Of a DNA stretch of 64,000 bases, positions 1-9,112 are shown piece by piece. Numbering within the stretch: position 1 is the first letter of the stretch; each line of letters opens with the position of its first letter. Below the pieces are notes generated by a model that saw only the letters and a program-made list of their open reading frames with translations, did not search any database and was not told the origin of the DNA. Made by a program: the position numbers and the translations under genes. Source of the DNA: CBDFLD01 sp965249005 (GTDB lineage: Bacteria; Acidobacteriota; UBA6911); contig CBDFLD010000020.1 in NCBI GenBank assembly GCA_965249005.1, positions 248,001 through 312,000 of the forward strand, given 5' to 3'.

Positions 1-2047
1 AGCTGAACGGCTCGCCGCTGTGAAGTCTGGCGTAGGTGCGCGAAGCCCCCACGGCGCGCCGGGCAGACATCTTGTCGGTTCCCCCGGCTGCCGCCAGCCG
101 GTAGCCGCAGTTGAGGTAGCGGTAATACTCCGTCACACCCAGAGCGGCGAAACCATGGTCGTAGCGAATCTCGGCCGCGTCGAGCTTGCCGAGAACCACA
201 TCGGCCGCCGTCTCTCCGTTCGGGATCGGGAAGTGGACTCCCACGGTCACCCCACCTTGCTGTCGGCAGGCATCGGCCCATTCGGCCAGAGTCGAGACCA
301 GTGGAGAGCCGAAGTATGCCACGGGCGGTCCGGACGCGGAGAACGGCACGACCCTCTTGTGAAGTCCGAGCAGACCAATGTGACCCAAGAAGTGGTTGCG
401 GTTTTCGGATCCTACCCACACCGTGGTCTCTGCCGTGCTTCCGGCGAAACGGCCGGGAGGATCGACGAAGTTGGTCACGAGGCGCCCCCACTGAGCCGCC
501 AGAAGATTGACGAGGTCGAGCCCTTCCGCGGCGCCTTCCAACACCAGAAGCTGCGGCGAGCCGAAGTGAACATGCGTGTCGGCCGTGACCCAGCCGGCGC
601 GGGATGCCTCGAGCGCTCTTCGAATCGGAAGGACCAACTCCTTTTGCCCCGGCTGGATCCGGACCTTTTTCCGGACCGGCTCGAACTCGAAACCCTTGGA
701 GATTTCGACGTAGTTTTCACCGACGGGCATCTCGATCTGGAAATCTCCCTCGACGTACGCATGGGAAGCCCCTCCGATTCGCACGTCCGGACCGCTGTTT
801 TGCATCCAACCCGTACTGATCTCTTCCGCATGGCCGTGGGGGGCAAGATAACGCCCCTCCGGACTGCGAAAAGACACGCGCGCGGCGCAAGGCCGGCCAG
901 TCGATTCGTCTACCACTCGTGCGTGCAGCCATCGGGGATCGGGATCGAGAATCCGGACTTCTGGTTCAACGGCGCCGGCCAAGTCGTAGTGGTACTCGCG
1001 GCCTTGCGTGCGGTCCTCGACCGTCAGGGTGGCTGCCGTCGAGGCTGTGATCTCCGCAGCCACTCGACCGACGGGGAGCACTGGCTGGACTGGTTCCCCG
1101 AGCCCCTTGTACGGATCTTTCAGCCAGGCATTTGGATTGAAGTCGCCGGCAGCGAACACGCGTCCGACCCGGCCAAGGTCCACCCGGATATTCCACCGGC
1201 TCTGCCAGTCGACCTCTGCCGCCGGCAGTGTGATCTCGAATCTGCGCAGCGGCTCGCGCCTCAGCGGATGTTCGGGCCGATGAAAGAGGGTCAGGGCACA
1301 GACGGCGAGAAGATCGTTACCTGTGGCGCTCAGTTCGATGTGTTGGACCTCTTTGTCCGGTTTCGGGTTGGCGAGAGCGCAAACCCAGATCAAAGATCCA
1401 TACTTCGGCTGCGTGCGACGGTCCAGACCGGTCAGAGCGATTCCCCACTCGTATGCACTTTCGAGCGGCGGATCGGGAGTAATGGAGCTGGGCTCGAAGG
1501 ACGGCAGTGCGGCAGCGGGCACGTGCGACGGGTCGATTACTGGCGGATTGATCTCATAGCGCCTACGGATGGGTGCATCCTTCTGCGTCCCGTCTTCGTA
1601 AACAAGGGAGTAGGTCGCCAGGTGCTGACCGACCGGCTCGAACATCGAATCCGGATTTTCGGCGCCGAAGGGTCCAGCCGTGTCCTCGGGATGGCGGTCG
1701 CAAAAATGAGCCACGCACAAGTAATGAAACCTGCTCTGGATCGGGATCTTTGCGGCGGGACGATGCTCGCCGAGAATCAAGAGCCGTCGCCCGGCGGCTT
1801 CGGGAAGGTGGAAGGCAACGCCGGCAAGCTCTCGCAATCCTGATTGCAATTCCGACAGGCCCGACATTTGGGGGTCGTACCAGCCTTGCCCGCTTATCTC
1901 GGCGGGCGATAGCCCGTCGGTAGCGTAGCGGTCGATATCGAGCAGGGTCAGTTTTTCTGTTGGCTTTGCGATCAACTCGAGCGGTCGTGCCTTACCGGCG
2001 ACCCAGACCATCGGGATGGAACCCAGAAATGATCTCCGAGTGATCAC
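1..2047 (-). CDS. CehA/McbA-family metallohydrolase, exported, C-terminus cut by window edge
   Basis: This frame stays open from a GTG at 2047 to the first base of the window (682 codons), so the C-terminus is missing. The protein begins with a Tat-like stretch (ITRRSFLGSIPMVWVAG). A long beta-rich N-terminal half precedes a metal-binding motif TADTHVHF at about residue 486. A later block (NCGYRLAAAGGTDKM, then VGASRTYARL) is the conserved end of this family, as in the related proteins at 16591, 39665, 42702 and 55373. Family members are PHP-superfamily metal-dependent phosphoesterases or ester hydrolases (CehA hydrolyses carbaryl); the substrate here is unknown. The GTG overlaps the stop codon of the upstream GH127-like gene by four bases (GTGA), implying coupled translation. 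A long open frame on the other strand is its shadow. Confidence 0.85.
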   Translation of the reverse strand, partial: MITRRSFLGSIPMVWVAGKARPLELIAKPTEKLTLLDIDRYATDGLSPAEISGQGWYDPQMSGLSELQSGLRELAGVAFHLPEAAGRRLLILGEHRPAAKIPIQSRFHYLCVAHFCDRHPEDTAGPFGAENPDSMFEPVGQHLATYSLVYEDGTQKDAPIRRRYEINPPVIDPSHVPAAALPSFEPSSITPDPPLESAYEWGIALTGLDRRTQPKYGSLIWVCALANPKPDKEVQHIELSATGNDLLAVCALTLFHRPEHPLRREPLRRFEITLPAAEVDWQSRWNIRVDLGRVGRVFAAGDFNPNAWLKDPYKGLGEPVQPVLPVGRVAAEITASTAATLTVEDRTQGREYHYDLAGAVEPEVRILDPDPRWLHARVVDESTGRPCAARVSFRSPEGRYLAPHGHAEEISTGWMQNSGPDVRIGGASHAYVEGDFQIEMPVGENYVEISKGFEFEPVRKKVRIQPGQKELVLPIRRALEASRAGWVTADTHVHFGSPQLLVLEGAAEGLDLVNLLAAQWGRLVTNFVDPPGRFAGSTAETTVWVGSENRNHFLGHIGLLGLHKRVVPFSASGPPVAYFGSPLVSTLAEWADACRQQGGVTVGVHFPIPNGETAADVVLGKLDAAEIRYDHGFAALGVTEYYRYLNCGYRLAAAGGTDKMSARRAVGASRTYARLHSGEPFS

Positions 2048-3825
2048 AACAGGTAGTTTCTCTCGTAAAGGGGAAAGCAGTTTCCGGGGGGCGATATCGA
2101 TACGACGGTGTCGCCCAGCCACTCGGTCTGGTAGGTGATTCCGAGTAGCCTCTCGAGCCACTCGGTGCGCTGGCGTCGCATGGGAAAATCCGCCACGATC
2201 TTCTGCCCTCGCTTACAACCCGGGATCTTTTGATAGGGTCCGACCCAGGACGCGTAGTCTCTGGTCGCCTCCGGCTGGTAGCGAACCGTGTGACGCGCCC
2301 AGTCGGGTATGCGCAAGTAGAGGTCTCCGTCCGCTTTCATGGTGACCCGCAGATGGCCGCGCTCGGGAAGCCCGGTTTCGAGCTTGGCGAAGTCAGTCTC
2401 TCGATCGAAGAGCAAGTTGGCGTAAAACTTGTTCCCGTCGCGCTCGAGGCCGTGCTTCCATGCCAGATGCAGCGCGCGGAGGTTGGCGGTGTTGCAGCAT
2501 CCGATCGGGCCCGACGGATGATAGAGATCGAACAACCGATTGGGAGAGCTTCGGGCGGAAAAACTCCCCAACATGCGTGCCTGCATGTCGTGCGGGCCCT
2601 TGCTTTTTACCCAATCGACGGTTGTCATCTGGTTCTCGAATAGATGATTGCGAAGGTACCGTTCGGCCTCCCCCCAGTATTGTGGGTACCCCGCACGGGC
2701 CAGATAGATCGCGCACTCGATCAGATCGGTGATGCAGCACCCCTCGCAGGTCGTCTGGCGCAACTTTGGATTCCGTCGGCTTGTGGGTGTTTTGGGATTG
2801 GACTCCACCATCCAGCCGAAGTCGGTGCTGATGCTCTTCAGGCCATACTCGTAGATGGCGCGCCCCGTCTCCACCAATTCCTTCCGGTCGAGCTCCACTC
2901 CGAGCATGATCAGCCCGGAAACCGTGGCTCCCACTGAATGCACGTGGGTCGCCTCGTCGCCGAAACCCTTGAAGTGGCCGGAACGATCGAAGTGAAAAGT
3001 ATCACTGGTTCCGAGAACGTGGTTGGCGTAGCGCTCGGCCAGCTTCAGGGCGACCTCGTAGCCGGTCGCTTTCGTGTATCGGACGAGCGGCATGATGGTT
3101 CGCCCATGCTTTCCCGGCGTCCGGGCGTCGTCCCAGAAGCCCTTGGCCGGGGAATAGAACATGCCCGGCATGCTCCAGGATTCTCCTTTTTTGCGTGCCG
3201 TGCGAACCATGGCTTCGACCAGCTTGTCCCCGTAGCTCCGAAGCGTCTTGCGCTCCTCGCTGCCGCCGGTATGCTCGTGCCAGTTGGTCAGTCCCAGCAA
3301 AACTCGGTTTTGATCGTGCTGCATGGCCACGCCGGTGTCATCGTAGTTGAACCCGTCGTCGCCGAAATCGGATAGCATCACTTTTCTGATTTTGTGCTCG
3401 TTTTCCACGCCCGTTCGCCAGTCCCCGGTCATGTCGCGAGCGCAGAGGATCGCGTTCACACTCCGGCCGGTTTGCGAGATGTGATCCCATCTCGAGTGCT
3501 CGGCCGGAACGGAAACTTCACCCGTGGCGTAATTCACCACGTAACTGAAGTAAGGCAGTCCGTCGTCGTCAATATGCTGGGTAAGGGCCCCTTCGAGCGT
3601 CATGCGCGCCCGCTCGACTAGATCGCTGGTGGGACGGCCCCGCCATCCGGGGTGGCCAACCTCGGAAGTAAACGGGTCGGTAGGATTCAACAGGGTAGTT
3701 TCGTCCGCGCTGGCCAGCGCAAATTCCGCCGTCAGCTCATCTTGTTTCTCGGCTGGGTGGGACAGGAGTACGGCGCCCGCTCCCCCTACTGTCGAGCGCA
3801 AAAACTGTCGACGATCGATTCTCAC
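2044..3825 (-). CDS. GH127/DUF1680-like glycoside hydrolase, Tat-exported
   Basis: A 593-residue protein starting at a GTG (3825) with GGAGG five bases upstream; the longer TTG start at 3837 would lie on that ribosome site. The N-terminus IDRRQFLRSTVGGAGAVLL is a Tat signal. The body matches the alpha/alpha-barrel DUF1680 (GH127) pattern. It has a Cys-rich segment TTCEGCCITDL near residue 360 and the double-Cys motif GPIGCCNTANLR near 443-444. In characterised GH127 beta-L-arabinofuranosidases the equivalent cysteines bind zinc and one is the nucleophile. Sugar specificity cannot be read from the sequence. It is followed directly by the CehA gene, overlapping four bases, so the two probably work on the same substrate. 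Confidence 0.78.
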   Translation of the reverse strand: MRIDRRQFLRSTVGGAGAVLLSHPAEKQDELTAEFALASADETTLLNPTDPFTSEVGHPGWRGRPTSDLVERARMTLEGALTQHIDDDGLPYFSYVVNYATGEVSVPAEHSRWDHISQTGRSVNAILCARDMTGDWRTGVENEHKIRKVMLSDFGDDGFNYDDTGVAMQHDQNRVLLGLTNWHEHTGGSEERKTLRSYGDKLVEAMVRTARKKGESWSMPGMFYSPAKGFWDDARTPGKHGRTIMPLVRYTKATGYEVALKLAERYANHVLGTSDTFHFDRSGHFKGFGDEATHVHSVGATVSGLIMLGVELDRKELVETGRAIYEYGLKSISTDFGWMVESNPKTPTSRRNPKLRQTTCEGCCITDLIECAIYLARAGYPQYWGEAERYLRNHLFENQMTTVDWVKSKGPHDMQARMLGSFSARSSPNRLFDLYHPSGPIGCCNTANLRALHLAWKHGLERDGNKFYANLLFDRETDFAKLETGLPERGHLRVTMKADGDLYLRIPDWARHTVRYQPEATRDYASWVGPYQKIPGCKRGQKIVADFPMRRQRTEWLERLLGITYQTEWLGDTVVSISPPGNCFPLYERNYLL

Positions 3826-3889
3826 CCATACCTCCAAATGGCTTGAGCCAAGAGTACTGACAAGGGAAACAAGGTGTCAAGTGTAGGCA

Positions 3890-3912
3890 AATAAATAGGG
3901 ACGTCCCTTATT
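3890..3912. repeat. Single GGGACGTCCC palindromic (REP-like) element
   Basis: A perfect 12-bp palindrome AGGGACGTCCCT lies at 3897-3908, flanked by AAATA and TATTT, in the 190-bp divergent gap between the GH127-like gene and the DUF1501 gene. The same GGGACGTCCC core forms the outer ends of the paired elements at 24737 and 25161. Such short palindromes with this core are typical of REP sequences mobilised by RAYT transposases; no RAYT gene is in the window. Confidence 0.7.
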
Positions 3913-4017
3913 TTCAGCCGATGAAGCTGTTGCGATTGTATTATACTTATTGGTACGGATAGGTCGGGGCACCGGTAGACTCGACTCCCCTCGTGCGAAA
4001 TTCTGGAGGGCATGGCA

Positions 4018-5307
4018 ATGCAAAATACCCGCTGCGATGGCGTCACGCGCCGGGATGCCATCAAGATCGGTTCGGTGGCTTTTCTGGGCATGACACTCTC
4101 GGGTTGGGAACGCCTGAAGGCCGATACGTCCCAGGAGAAATCGTGCATCTTCATCTGGCTCGATGGAGGTCCCAGCCACCTGGATACCTTCGACCTGAAG
4201 CCCGATGCTCCGATCGAGATTCGCGGCAACTTCAAGCCCATGAAGACAACGGTGCCCGGCATCCACATCTGCGAGCATTTGCCCTCCATCGCCAAGCACA
4301 TGAAGAAGATCGCACTGGTGCGTACCATGACGTCCGCGATCGGCGAGCACGATCAGGCCGGCATTTACATGCACACCGGCTACAAGCCCACACCCGCGAT
4401 CGTCTACCCGAGTATCGGATCGGTGGTCAGCCGGGTGAAGGGCGGCAGCGGCGCGATCCCTCCGTATGTCGCCGCGCCGAGCGCACGTCCCTACATGGGG
4501 CCGGGCTACATGCCGGGATCCTATAGTCCCTTCAACGTGGGCGACGATTTGCGCAAGCCTTCCGTGGAGGTACGGGATCTCGATTTTCCGATTGGAATGA
4601 CGGAAGAAAGAATGCAATCCCGCCGCGCCATGGTGGAAAGAATGGACGCGTTTCAGCGAGCCGTCGAAGACGATCCCGCGGCGCAGGATCGAGGGAGTTT
4701 CTTCGAACAGGCATACCGCCTCGTGACCTCACCTCGAGCCAAGCAGGCCTTCGATCTTTCCAAGGAAACCGCGGCCACGCGACAGAAATACGGCGCCAAG
4801 ATCGGCCAGAGTTGTCTGCTGGCAAGACGTCTGGTCGAGGCAGGGGCAAAGTTTGTCAGCGTCGTGGACGTCGGCTGGGATACACACCTGAACATCGGCT
4901 ACAACCTGACCTATGGTTTTCCGGGCAAGCTGCCGGGACTCAATGCCGCGCTCGGATCCTTGCTCGAGGACCTGCAAGACCGCGGTCTGCTCGAAACCAC
5001 GCTCGTGGTCGTGATGGGCGAGTTCGGGCGCACCCCCAAGCTCAACCCTCGCGGCGGGCGCGATCACTGGCCGGGGGCCAATTCGATTCTCCTGGCCGGA
5101 GGTGGAGTGCACGGCGGACAGGTCATCGGCAGAACCGATGCCCGCGGGGAACTGCCGGCTGACACCCCGGTATCTCCGGAAGATCTGGCCCGCACCCTCT
5201 ATACGCTGCTGGATGTCGATCCGGACCAGAGCTTCACGACGGCCGATGGAAGGCCCATTCATCTCGTGCAGGGGGGCCGCTTCCTAAGCGAGCTCGTCAC
5301 TGGTTGA
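4018..5307 (+). CDS. DUF1501 family protein (Tat-exported, sulfatase-fold)
   Basis: A 429-residue protein. The ATG at 4018 lies eight bases after GGAGG (4005-4009); another ATG at 4012 is only two bases away and less likely. The N-terminus TRRDAIKIGSVAFLGM is a Tat signal. Family landmarks are WLDGGPSHLDTFDLKP near the start, GWDTHLNIGYN in the middle and VVMGEFGRTPKLN, GGRDHWP towards the end. DUF1501 proteins have an alkaline-phosphatase/sulfatase-like fold and are almost always encoded next to DUF1549/DUF1553 cytochrome-like proteins, as here. Their biochemical role is not established. First gene of a four-gene plus-strand operon with WD40, a DUF1549/1553 fusion and a thioredoxin-like protein. 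Confidence 0.92.
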   Translation: MQNTRCDGVTRRDAIKIGSVAFLGMTLSGWERLKADTSQEKSCIFIWLDGGPSHLDTFDLKPDAPIEIRGNFKPMKTTVPGIHICEHLPSIAKHMKKIALVRTMTSAIGEHDQAGIYMHTGYKPTPAIVYPSIGSVVSRVKGGSGAIPPYVAAPSARPYMGPGYMPGSYSPFNVGDDLRKPSVEVRDLDFPIGMTEERMQSRRAMVERMDAFQRAVEDDPAAQDRGSFFEQAYRLVTSPRAKQAFDLSKETAATRQKYGAKIGQSCLLARRLVEAGAKFVSVVDVGWDTHLNIGYNLTYGFPGKLPGLNAALGSLLEDLQDRGLLETTLVVVMGEFGRTPKLNPRGGRDHWPGANSILLAGGGVHGGQVIGRTDARGELPADTPVSPEDLARTLYTLLDVDPDQSFTTADGRPIHLVQGGRFLSELVTG

Positions 5308-5310
5308 TGT

Positions 5311-6255
5311 ATGGCTCTCGCGCTCATTTTGCTTGTGGCCCTTGCTCAACCGGCGGGGATTGTACCTGCTAGCCCCGTTACTGCCGTTCGTTTTTCTCCA
5401 GACTCGCAGATGCTGGCTCTCGCCGGGGGTAAGACCGTGCGGTTTGTTCCGGTCGGAGCACAAGAGCCCGTCCGGACTCTGTCGGTGAACCTCGATCAGG
5501 TCTTCGGCGTAGCGTGGGGGCCGGCACGAAACGCTGGGGCCCGACAGATACTGGCCGTGGCAGGTGGCCGGCCCGCGCGGAGCGGCGCGGTCGAGTTCCT
5601 GGATTTCGACTCCGGGCAGTCGATTGCCCGCAGCCCGGACTTTGGAGACTTGGTCTACGGGATCGACTTTGCTCCTGATGGCCGGTATCTGGCGGCCGCA
5701 TCCGGGGATGGCCGAATCGGAATCCTCGAGGTGGAAACCGGCAAGCCGCTGGCGATGCTCGAGGGACACTCCGGTCCGGTTCTGTGTGTCGTTTGGTCGC
5801 CCGATGGATCGAAACTGGCTAGCGGAAGCGCCGACCGGGCGATTCGCATCTGGAATGCGAGAACCTGGAAGGAGGAGCAGGCTCTGACCAACCACAACGG
5901 CGATGTGCAGTCCGTCGTGTTCACTCCGGATAGCAAGAGTCTCTATAGCGCGTCCTCGGATGCCACCGTCCGGATCTGGGATCCTGCGATCGGGCGGATG
6001 AAGAGAATCTTTCGGGGTTGCGACCGCGACGTCCTCGGCTTGGCGTACGTTGCGGAGGCGCATCAGCTTCTCGCCGTGAGTGCTGACGGCCACGCCCGGC
6101 TGCTGGACGCCGACAGTGGGAAGTTCACCAAGGTTTTTCCGAAGGATTCCGCGCCCGGTGCTTGGCTTCAGACGGCTGATGTTTCAGCCGATTCCCGATG
6201 GATGGCCTGGGCCGACACCGACGGACAGCATCGGTTGGTACAGTTTTCGCCCTGA
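5311..6255 (+). CDS. WD40-repeat protein, exported
   Basis: A 314-residue protein starting three bases after the DUF1501 stop. A short hydrophobic leader (MALALILLVALAQPAG) suggests export. It is followed by repeated WD40 blades: VRFSPDSQMLALAGG, IDFAPDGRYLAAASGDGRIG, VVWSPDGSKLASGSADRAIRIW and VVFTPDSKSLYSASSDATVRIW. About six or seven blades fit the length, giving one beta-propeller. No catalytic domain is visible, so a scaffold or binding role in the DUF1501/DUF1549 assembly is likely. WD40 proteins of this type recur beside DUF1501 genes in Planctomycetota and Acidobacteriota. Confidence 0.88.
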   Translation: MALALILLVALAQPAGIVPASPVTAVRFSPDSQMLALAGGKTVRFVPVGAQEPVRTLSVNLDQVFGVAWGPARNAGARQILAVAGGRPARSGAVEFLDFDSGQSIARSPDFGDLVYGIDFAPDGRYLAAASGDGRIGILEVETGKPLAMLEGHSGPVLCVVWSPDGSKLASGSADRAIRIWNARTWKEEQALTNHNGDVQSVVFTPDSKSLYSASSDATVRIWDPAIGRMKRIFRGCDRDVLGLAYVAEAHQLLAVSADGHARLLDADSGKFTKVFPKDSAPGAWLQTADVSADSRWMAWADTDGQHRLVQFSP

Positions 6256-6318
6256 CGCGTTCGCCGCGGGAGTACCGAAAGGCGGGGTGCCAAAAGGTAT
6301 TCCCAATAAGGTATCCAA

Positions 6319-9111
6319 ATGACGCATGCAAGGAACACCTCAGTTTTCTTTGGTCTTTTTGTTCTCGTATTAGGCCTGGTGTTCGTTCCCGTCGCTTTCG
6401 CTCAGAACACTATTTACTCGGGGCCCCAACCGGGTGAGTCGCTGCCTTCCTTCAAGGCGCTGGCAGTGAACGGCGCCCATGCGGGCAGGGAATTCGACTT
6501 CATTGAAGAGTATGGCGAAGCGCCGACCCTGCTCATCTTTGCCCACTACATCGATCGCAACGTCTACCGCATCCTCTGGCCCTGCGACCGATACGCTGCG
6601 GAGCGAGCCTCCGCCGGGCTGAAGACGCTTTACGTTTTCTTGGCTCCGGACAAGCTTTCCGGAGAGCGAAGAATGGCACAGGTCATCAAGTCGCTCAGTC
6701 TCGAGGTGCCGGTTGCGGTGTCTCTGGAAGGGCTGGAGGGCCCGGGTGCATACGGTCTCAACAAGGAAGCCGGCGTCACGGTGCTCGTGGCGGAGAATCG
6801 CAAGGTGGTTTCCAATATTACTCTCATACAACCCGGTCTGGTCGATTCCCCGAAGATCATGGCCGAGGTTGCGAAGCTGGTCGGCGGAAATGTGCCGAGC
6901 GCCGAGGAGCTGGGCCGGCTGGGGCCGAGGTATCGCATGACGTCCCCGAGTGAAATGGGGGGCATGAGGAGCTCGTCATCTGAAGGCGCGGTTAAAGCGA
7001 CCCCGAGGAAGACAGGGCCGCCCGACTTTGAAACCCAGCTTCAACCGATGCTGGTCAAGGCGGGCTGCTTTTCCGGCGCTTGCCACGGAGCGGCCGCCGG
7101 GAAGAAGGGCTTCAAGCTCTCGCTATTGGGCTACGATCCCGAGTTGGATTATGAATCGATGGTCCGCCAGTATCGGGGCCGGCGGATCAACCTCGTGCAG
7201 CCCGCAAGGAGCCTCCTGCTCATGAAGCCGACCATGCAGGTGGCACACGAGGGAGGGAAGCGTTTCTCGAGAAACTCCAAAGCGTACCGGTCGATGCTTG
7301 CCTGGCTCCGAGCAGGCGCGCCCTTTCGCGCCGGAGAACCCCGAAGAATCGTCTCCTTGCAGGTACTGCCCGGTGCCCAGCTGGTGGAGAAGGCAGGGAT
7401 CGAGGGGCAGCTAAAAGTAATCGCCTCATTCTCGGACCAAACTCAGGAGGACGTCACCCCATACGCGCTCTATCTATCCAACGATGATGCCGTGGCGTCG
7501 GTGACCGACACGGGCGCCTTCACCGTCAATGCCGTTGGCGAGACCAGTCTGAGCGCCCGCTATATGGGAATGTTTGCTACGGCGAGAGTCGGAATGCCTT
7601 TCGAAGGGGACGTCGATACGATCGAAGGGTTGACCCGTCACGCCTCATCCTTTGTCGACCAGCGCGTCAACGAGAACCTGCGCCGGCTACGGATCGAACC
7701 TTCTCCCGTTTGCTCCGATGCGGAGTTTCTCCGCAGAGCGTACCTGGATGTTGTCGGAACTTTGCCTTCGGTAGGCGAAGCCAGGGCTTTCCTGGCGGAC
7801 GAGCAGTCCGACAGGCGGGTTCGTTTGATCGACGAATTGCTCCAGCGCCCGGAGTTTGGCCGCTACTGGTCTCTTTGGCTGCTCGATCTGTTCCGGGTCA
7901 AGGGACGAAACATCGGAGAGGAGAACACAAGAGTCTTCGCCCGCTGGATCGAGCAGGGACTCGCCAACGATGCCTCGCTCGGCGACATCATGAGTCAAGT
8001 GCTGACCGCCGAGGGAGACGGCACCGTCAACGCAGCCGCGAATTTTCTCCGGCAGGAAAATGACCCCAAACTGCTTTCGGAGGTGACCACGGAAGCGCTG
8101 ATGGGATCACGCTCCCGATGCGCGCAGTGCCACAACCATCCCTTTGACAGCTGGACTCAGACACAGTACCACCGAATGGCTTCTTTCTTCGTGCGCGTGA
8201 ACAAGAGCGAGCGGGGAATTGTGCTCACAGATCACGGCGAGATCGAGCATCCAAAGACAGGGAAGGCTGTTTTGCCGGGTTTTCCAGATGGGAGCATGGC
8301 GAAAGTCCAGGGGCCGGATCGCAGGGTGGCGCTCGCGGACTGGCTGGTTGCGCCGCAGAACCGGTATTTCGCTCGCTCCATGTCCAACCGGATCTGGGCC
8401 AAGCTCATGGGGCGCGGAATCATCGAGCCGGTCGACAACCTCAGCGTCAGCAACGCGCCTTCCAATCCCGCACTTGCAACCGCACTGGAGGACTACTTCA
8501 AAGGCCGGCTTGGCGGACACCCGTCCCCCCGTTATTCGATCAAGGCATTGATTCGTGAAATCGTCCGAAGTGATGCCTACCAGCGAAGCGCTCGCCCGAA
8601 CCGCACCAACAAGCTCGACGATCGATTCTACTCGCGCTCGCTTGCGCGACCGCTCGACGCCTATGCCTACGTCGATGCGATTGCGCAGGTTACCGGGGTG
8701 GCGGAACCGTTCGAGGGTCTTCCACCCGGAACCCGTGCCATTGATGTGCCCGACGCCAGCGTGGAGTCTTATCTGCTCGACGTGTGCGGGCGGTGCCGGC
8801 GGGAAGACACTTGTGACGGTCCCAACGCTTCGGCGGGCGGTATCCGGCAAGCGCTACACCTGATCAACGGACCAGCCTTGAACACGAAGATCTCGGCGGC
8901 AGGAGGAAGGCTGCAGCGCCTGCTGGCCCGAAACGCTACCGCAGATGACATCGCCGAAGAGTTTTATCTTGCGGCGTTGAGTCGACCTCCGTCGGAGGAA
9001 GAGAAAGATTTCTGGTTGTCGCAGATCAGCGAGTCGGAAGGCGTACGCGCGACTTTCGAAGACTTGATCTGGGCGCTTCTGAACACCCGGCAATTCGTCT
9101 TTAACAGGTGA
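6319..9111 (+). CDS. Thioredoxin-like / cytochrome-like / Big2 / DUF1549 / DUF1553 fusion protein
   Basis: A 930-residue exported protein. Residues 1-29 are a signal peptide. Residues about 33-195 form a thioredoxin-like domain closely similar to the next gene, with a single Cys (WPCDRYA) and no CXXC pair. A haem-type motif of unusual spacing, GCFSGACHG (C-X4-C-H), follows near 251-257. Residues about 340-430 look like a bacterial Ig (Big2) domain. DUF1549 spans roughly 445-650 and includes a true CXXCH motif, CAQCHNHPFD, at 601. DUF1553 (ALADWLVAPQNRYFARSMSNR) runs to the end. DUF1549/1553 proteins with haem-type motifs accompany DUF1501 proteins, but the fused N-terminal thioredoxin-like domain is not part of the usual layout as I know it. 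Confidence 0.88.
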   Translation: MTHARNTSVFFGLFVLVLGLVFVPVAFAQNTIYSGPQPGESLPSFKALAVNGAHAGREFDFIEEYGEAPTLLIFAHYIDRNVYRILWPCDRYAAERASAGLKTLYVFLAPDKLSGERRMAQVIKSLSLEVPVAVSLEGLEGPGAYGLNKEAGVTVLVAENRKVVSNITLIQPGLVDSPKIMAEVAKLVGGNVPSAEELGRLGPRYRMTSPSEMGGMRSSSSEGAVKATPRKTGPPDFETQLQPMLVKAGCFSGACHGAAAGKKGFKLSLLGYDPELDYESMVRQYRGRRINLVQPARSLLLMKPTMQVAHEGGKRFSRNSKAYRSMLAWLRAGAPFRAGEPRRIVSLQVLPGAQLVEKAGIEGQLKVIASFSDQTQEDVTPYALYLSNDDAVASVTDTGAFTVNAVGETSLSARYMGMFATARVGMPFEGDVDTIEGLTRHASSFVDQRVNENLRRLRIEPSPVCSDAEFLRRAYLDVVGTLPSVGEARAFLADEQSDRRVRLIDELLQRPEFGRYWSLWLLDLFRVKGRNIGEENTRVFARWIEQGLANDASLGDIMSQVLTAEGDGTVNAAANFLRQENDPKLLSEVTTEALMGSRSRCAQCHNHPFDSWTQTQYHRMASFFVRVNKSERGIVLTDHGEIEHPKTGKAVLPGFPDGSMAKVQGPDRRVALADWLVAPQNRYFARSMSNRIWAKLMGRGIIEPVDNLSVSNAPSNPALATALEDYFKGRLGGHPSPRYSIKALIREIVRSDAYQRSARPNRTNKLDDRFYSRSLARPLDAYAYVDAIAQVTGVAEPFEGLPPGTRAIDVPDASVESYLLDVCGRCRREDTCDGPNASAGGIRQALHLINGPALNTKISAAGGRLQRLLARNATADDIAEEFYLAALSRPPSEEEKDFWLSQISESEGVRATFEDLIWALLNTRQFVFNR

Positions 9112-9112
9112 C

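Noticed and set aside
20..1843. A long plus-strand open frame of 607 codons opposite the CehA gene
   Set aside because: Its product has no recognisable motifs and mirrors the real minus-strand gene, which has clear family blocks.
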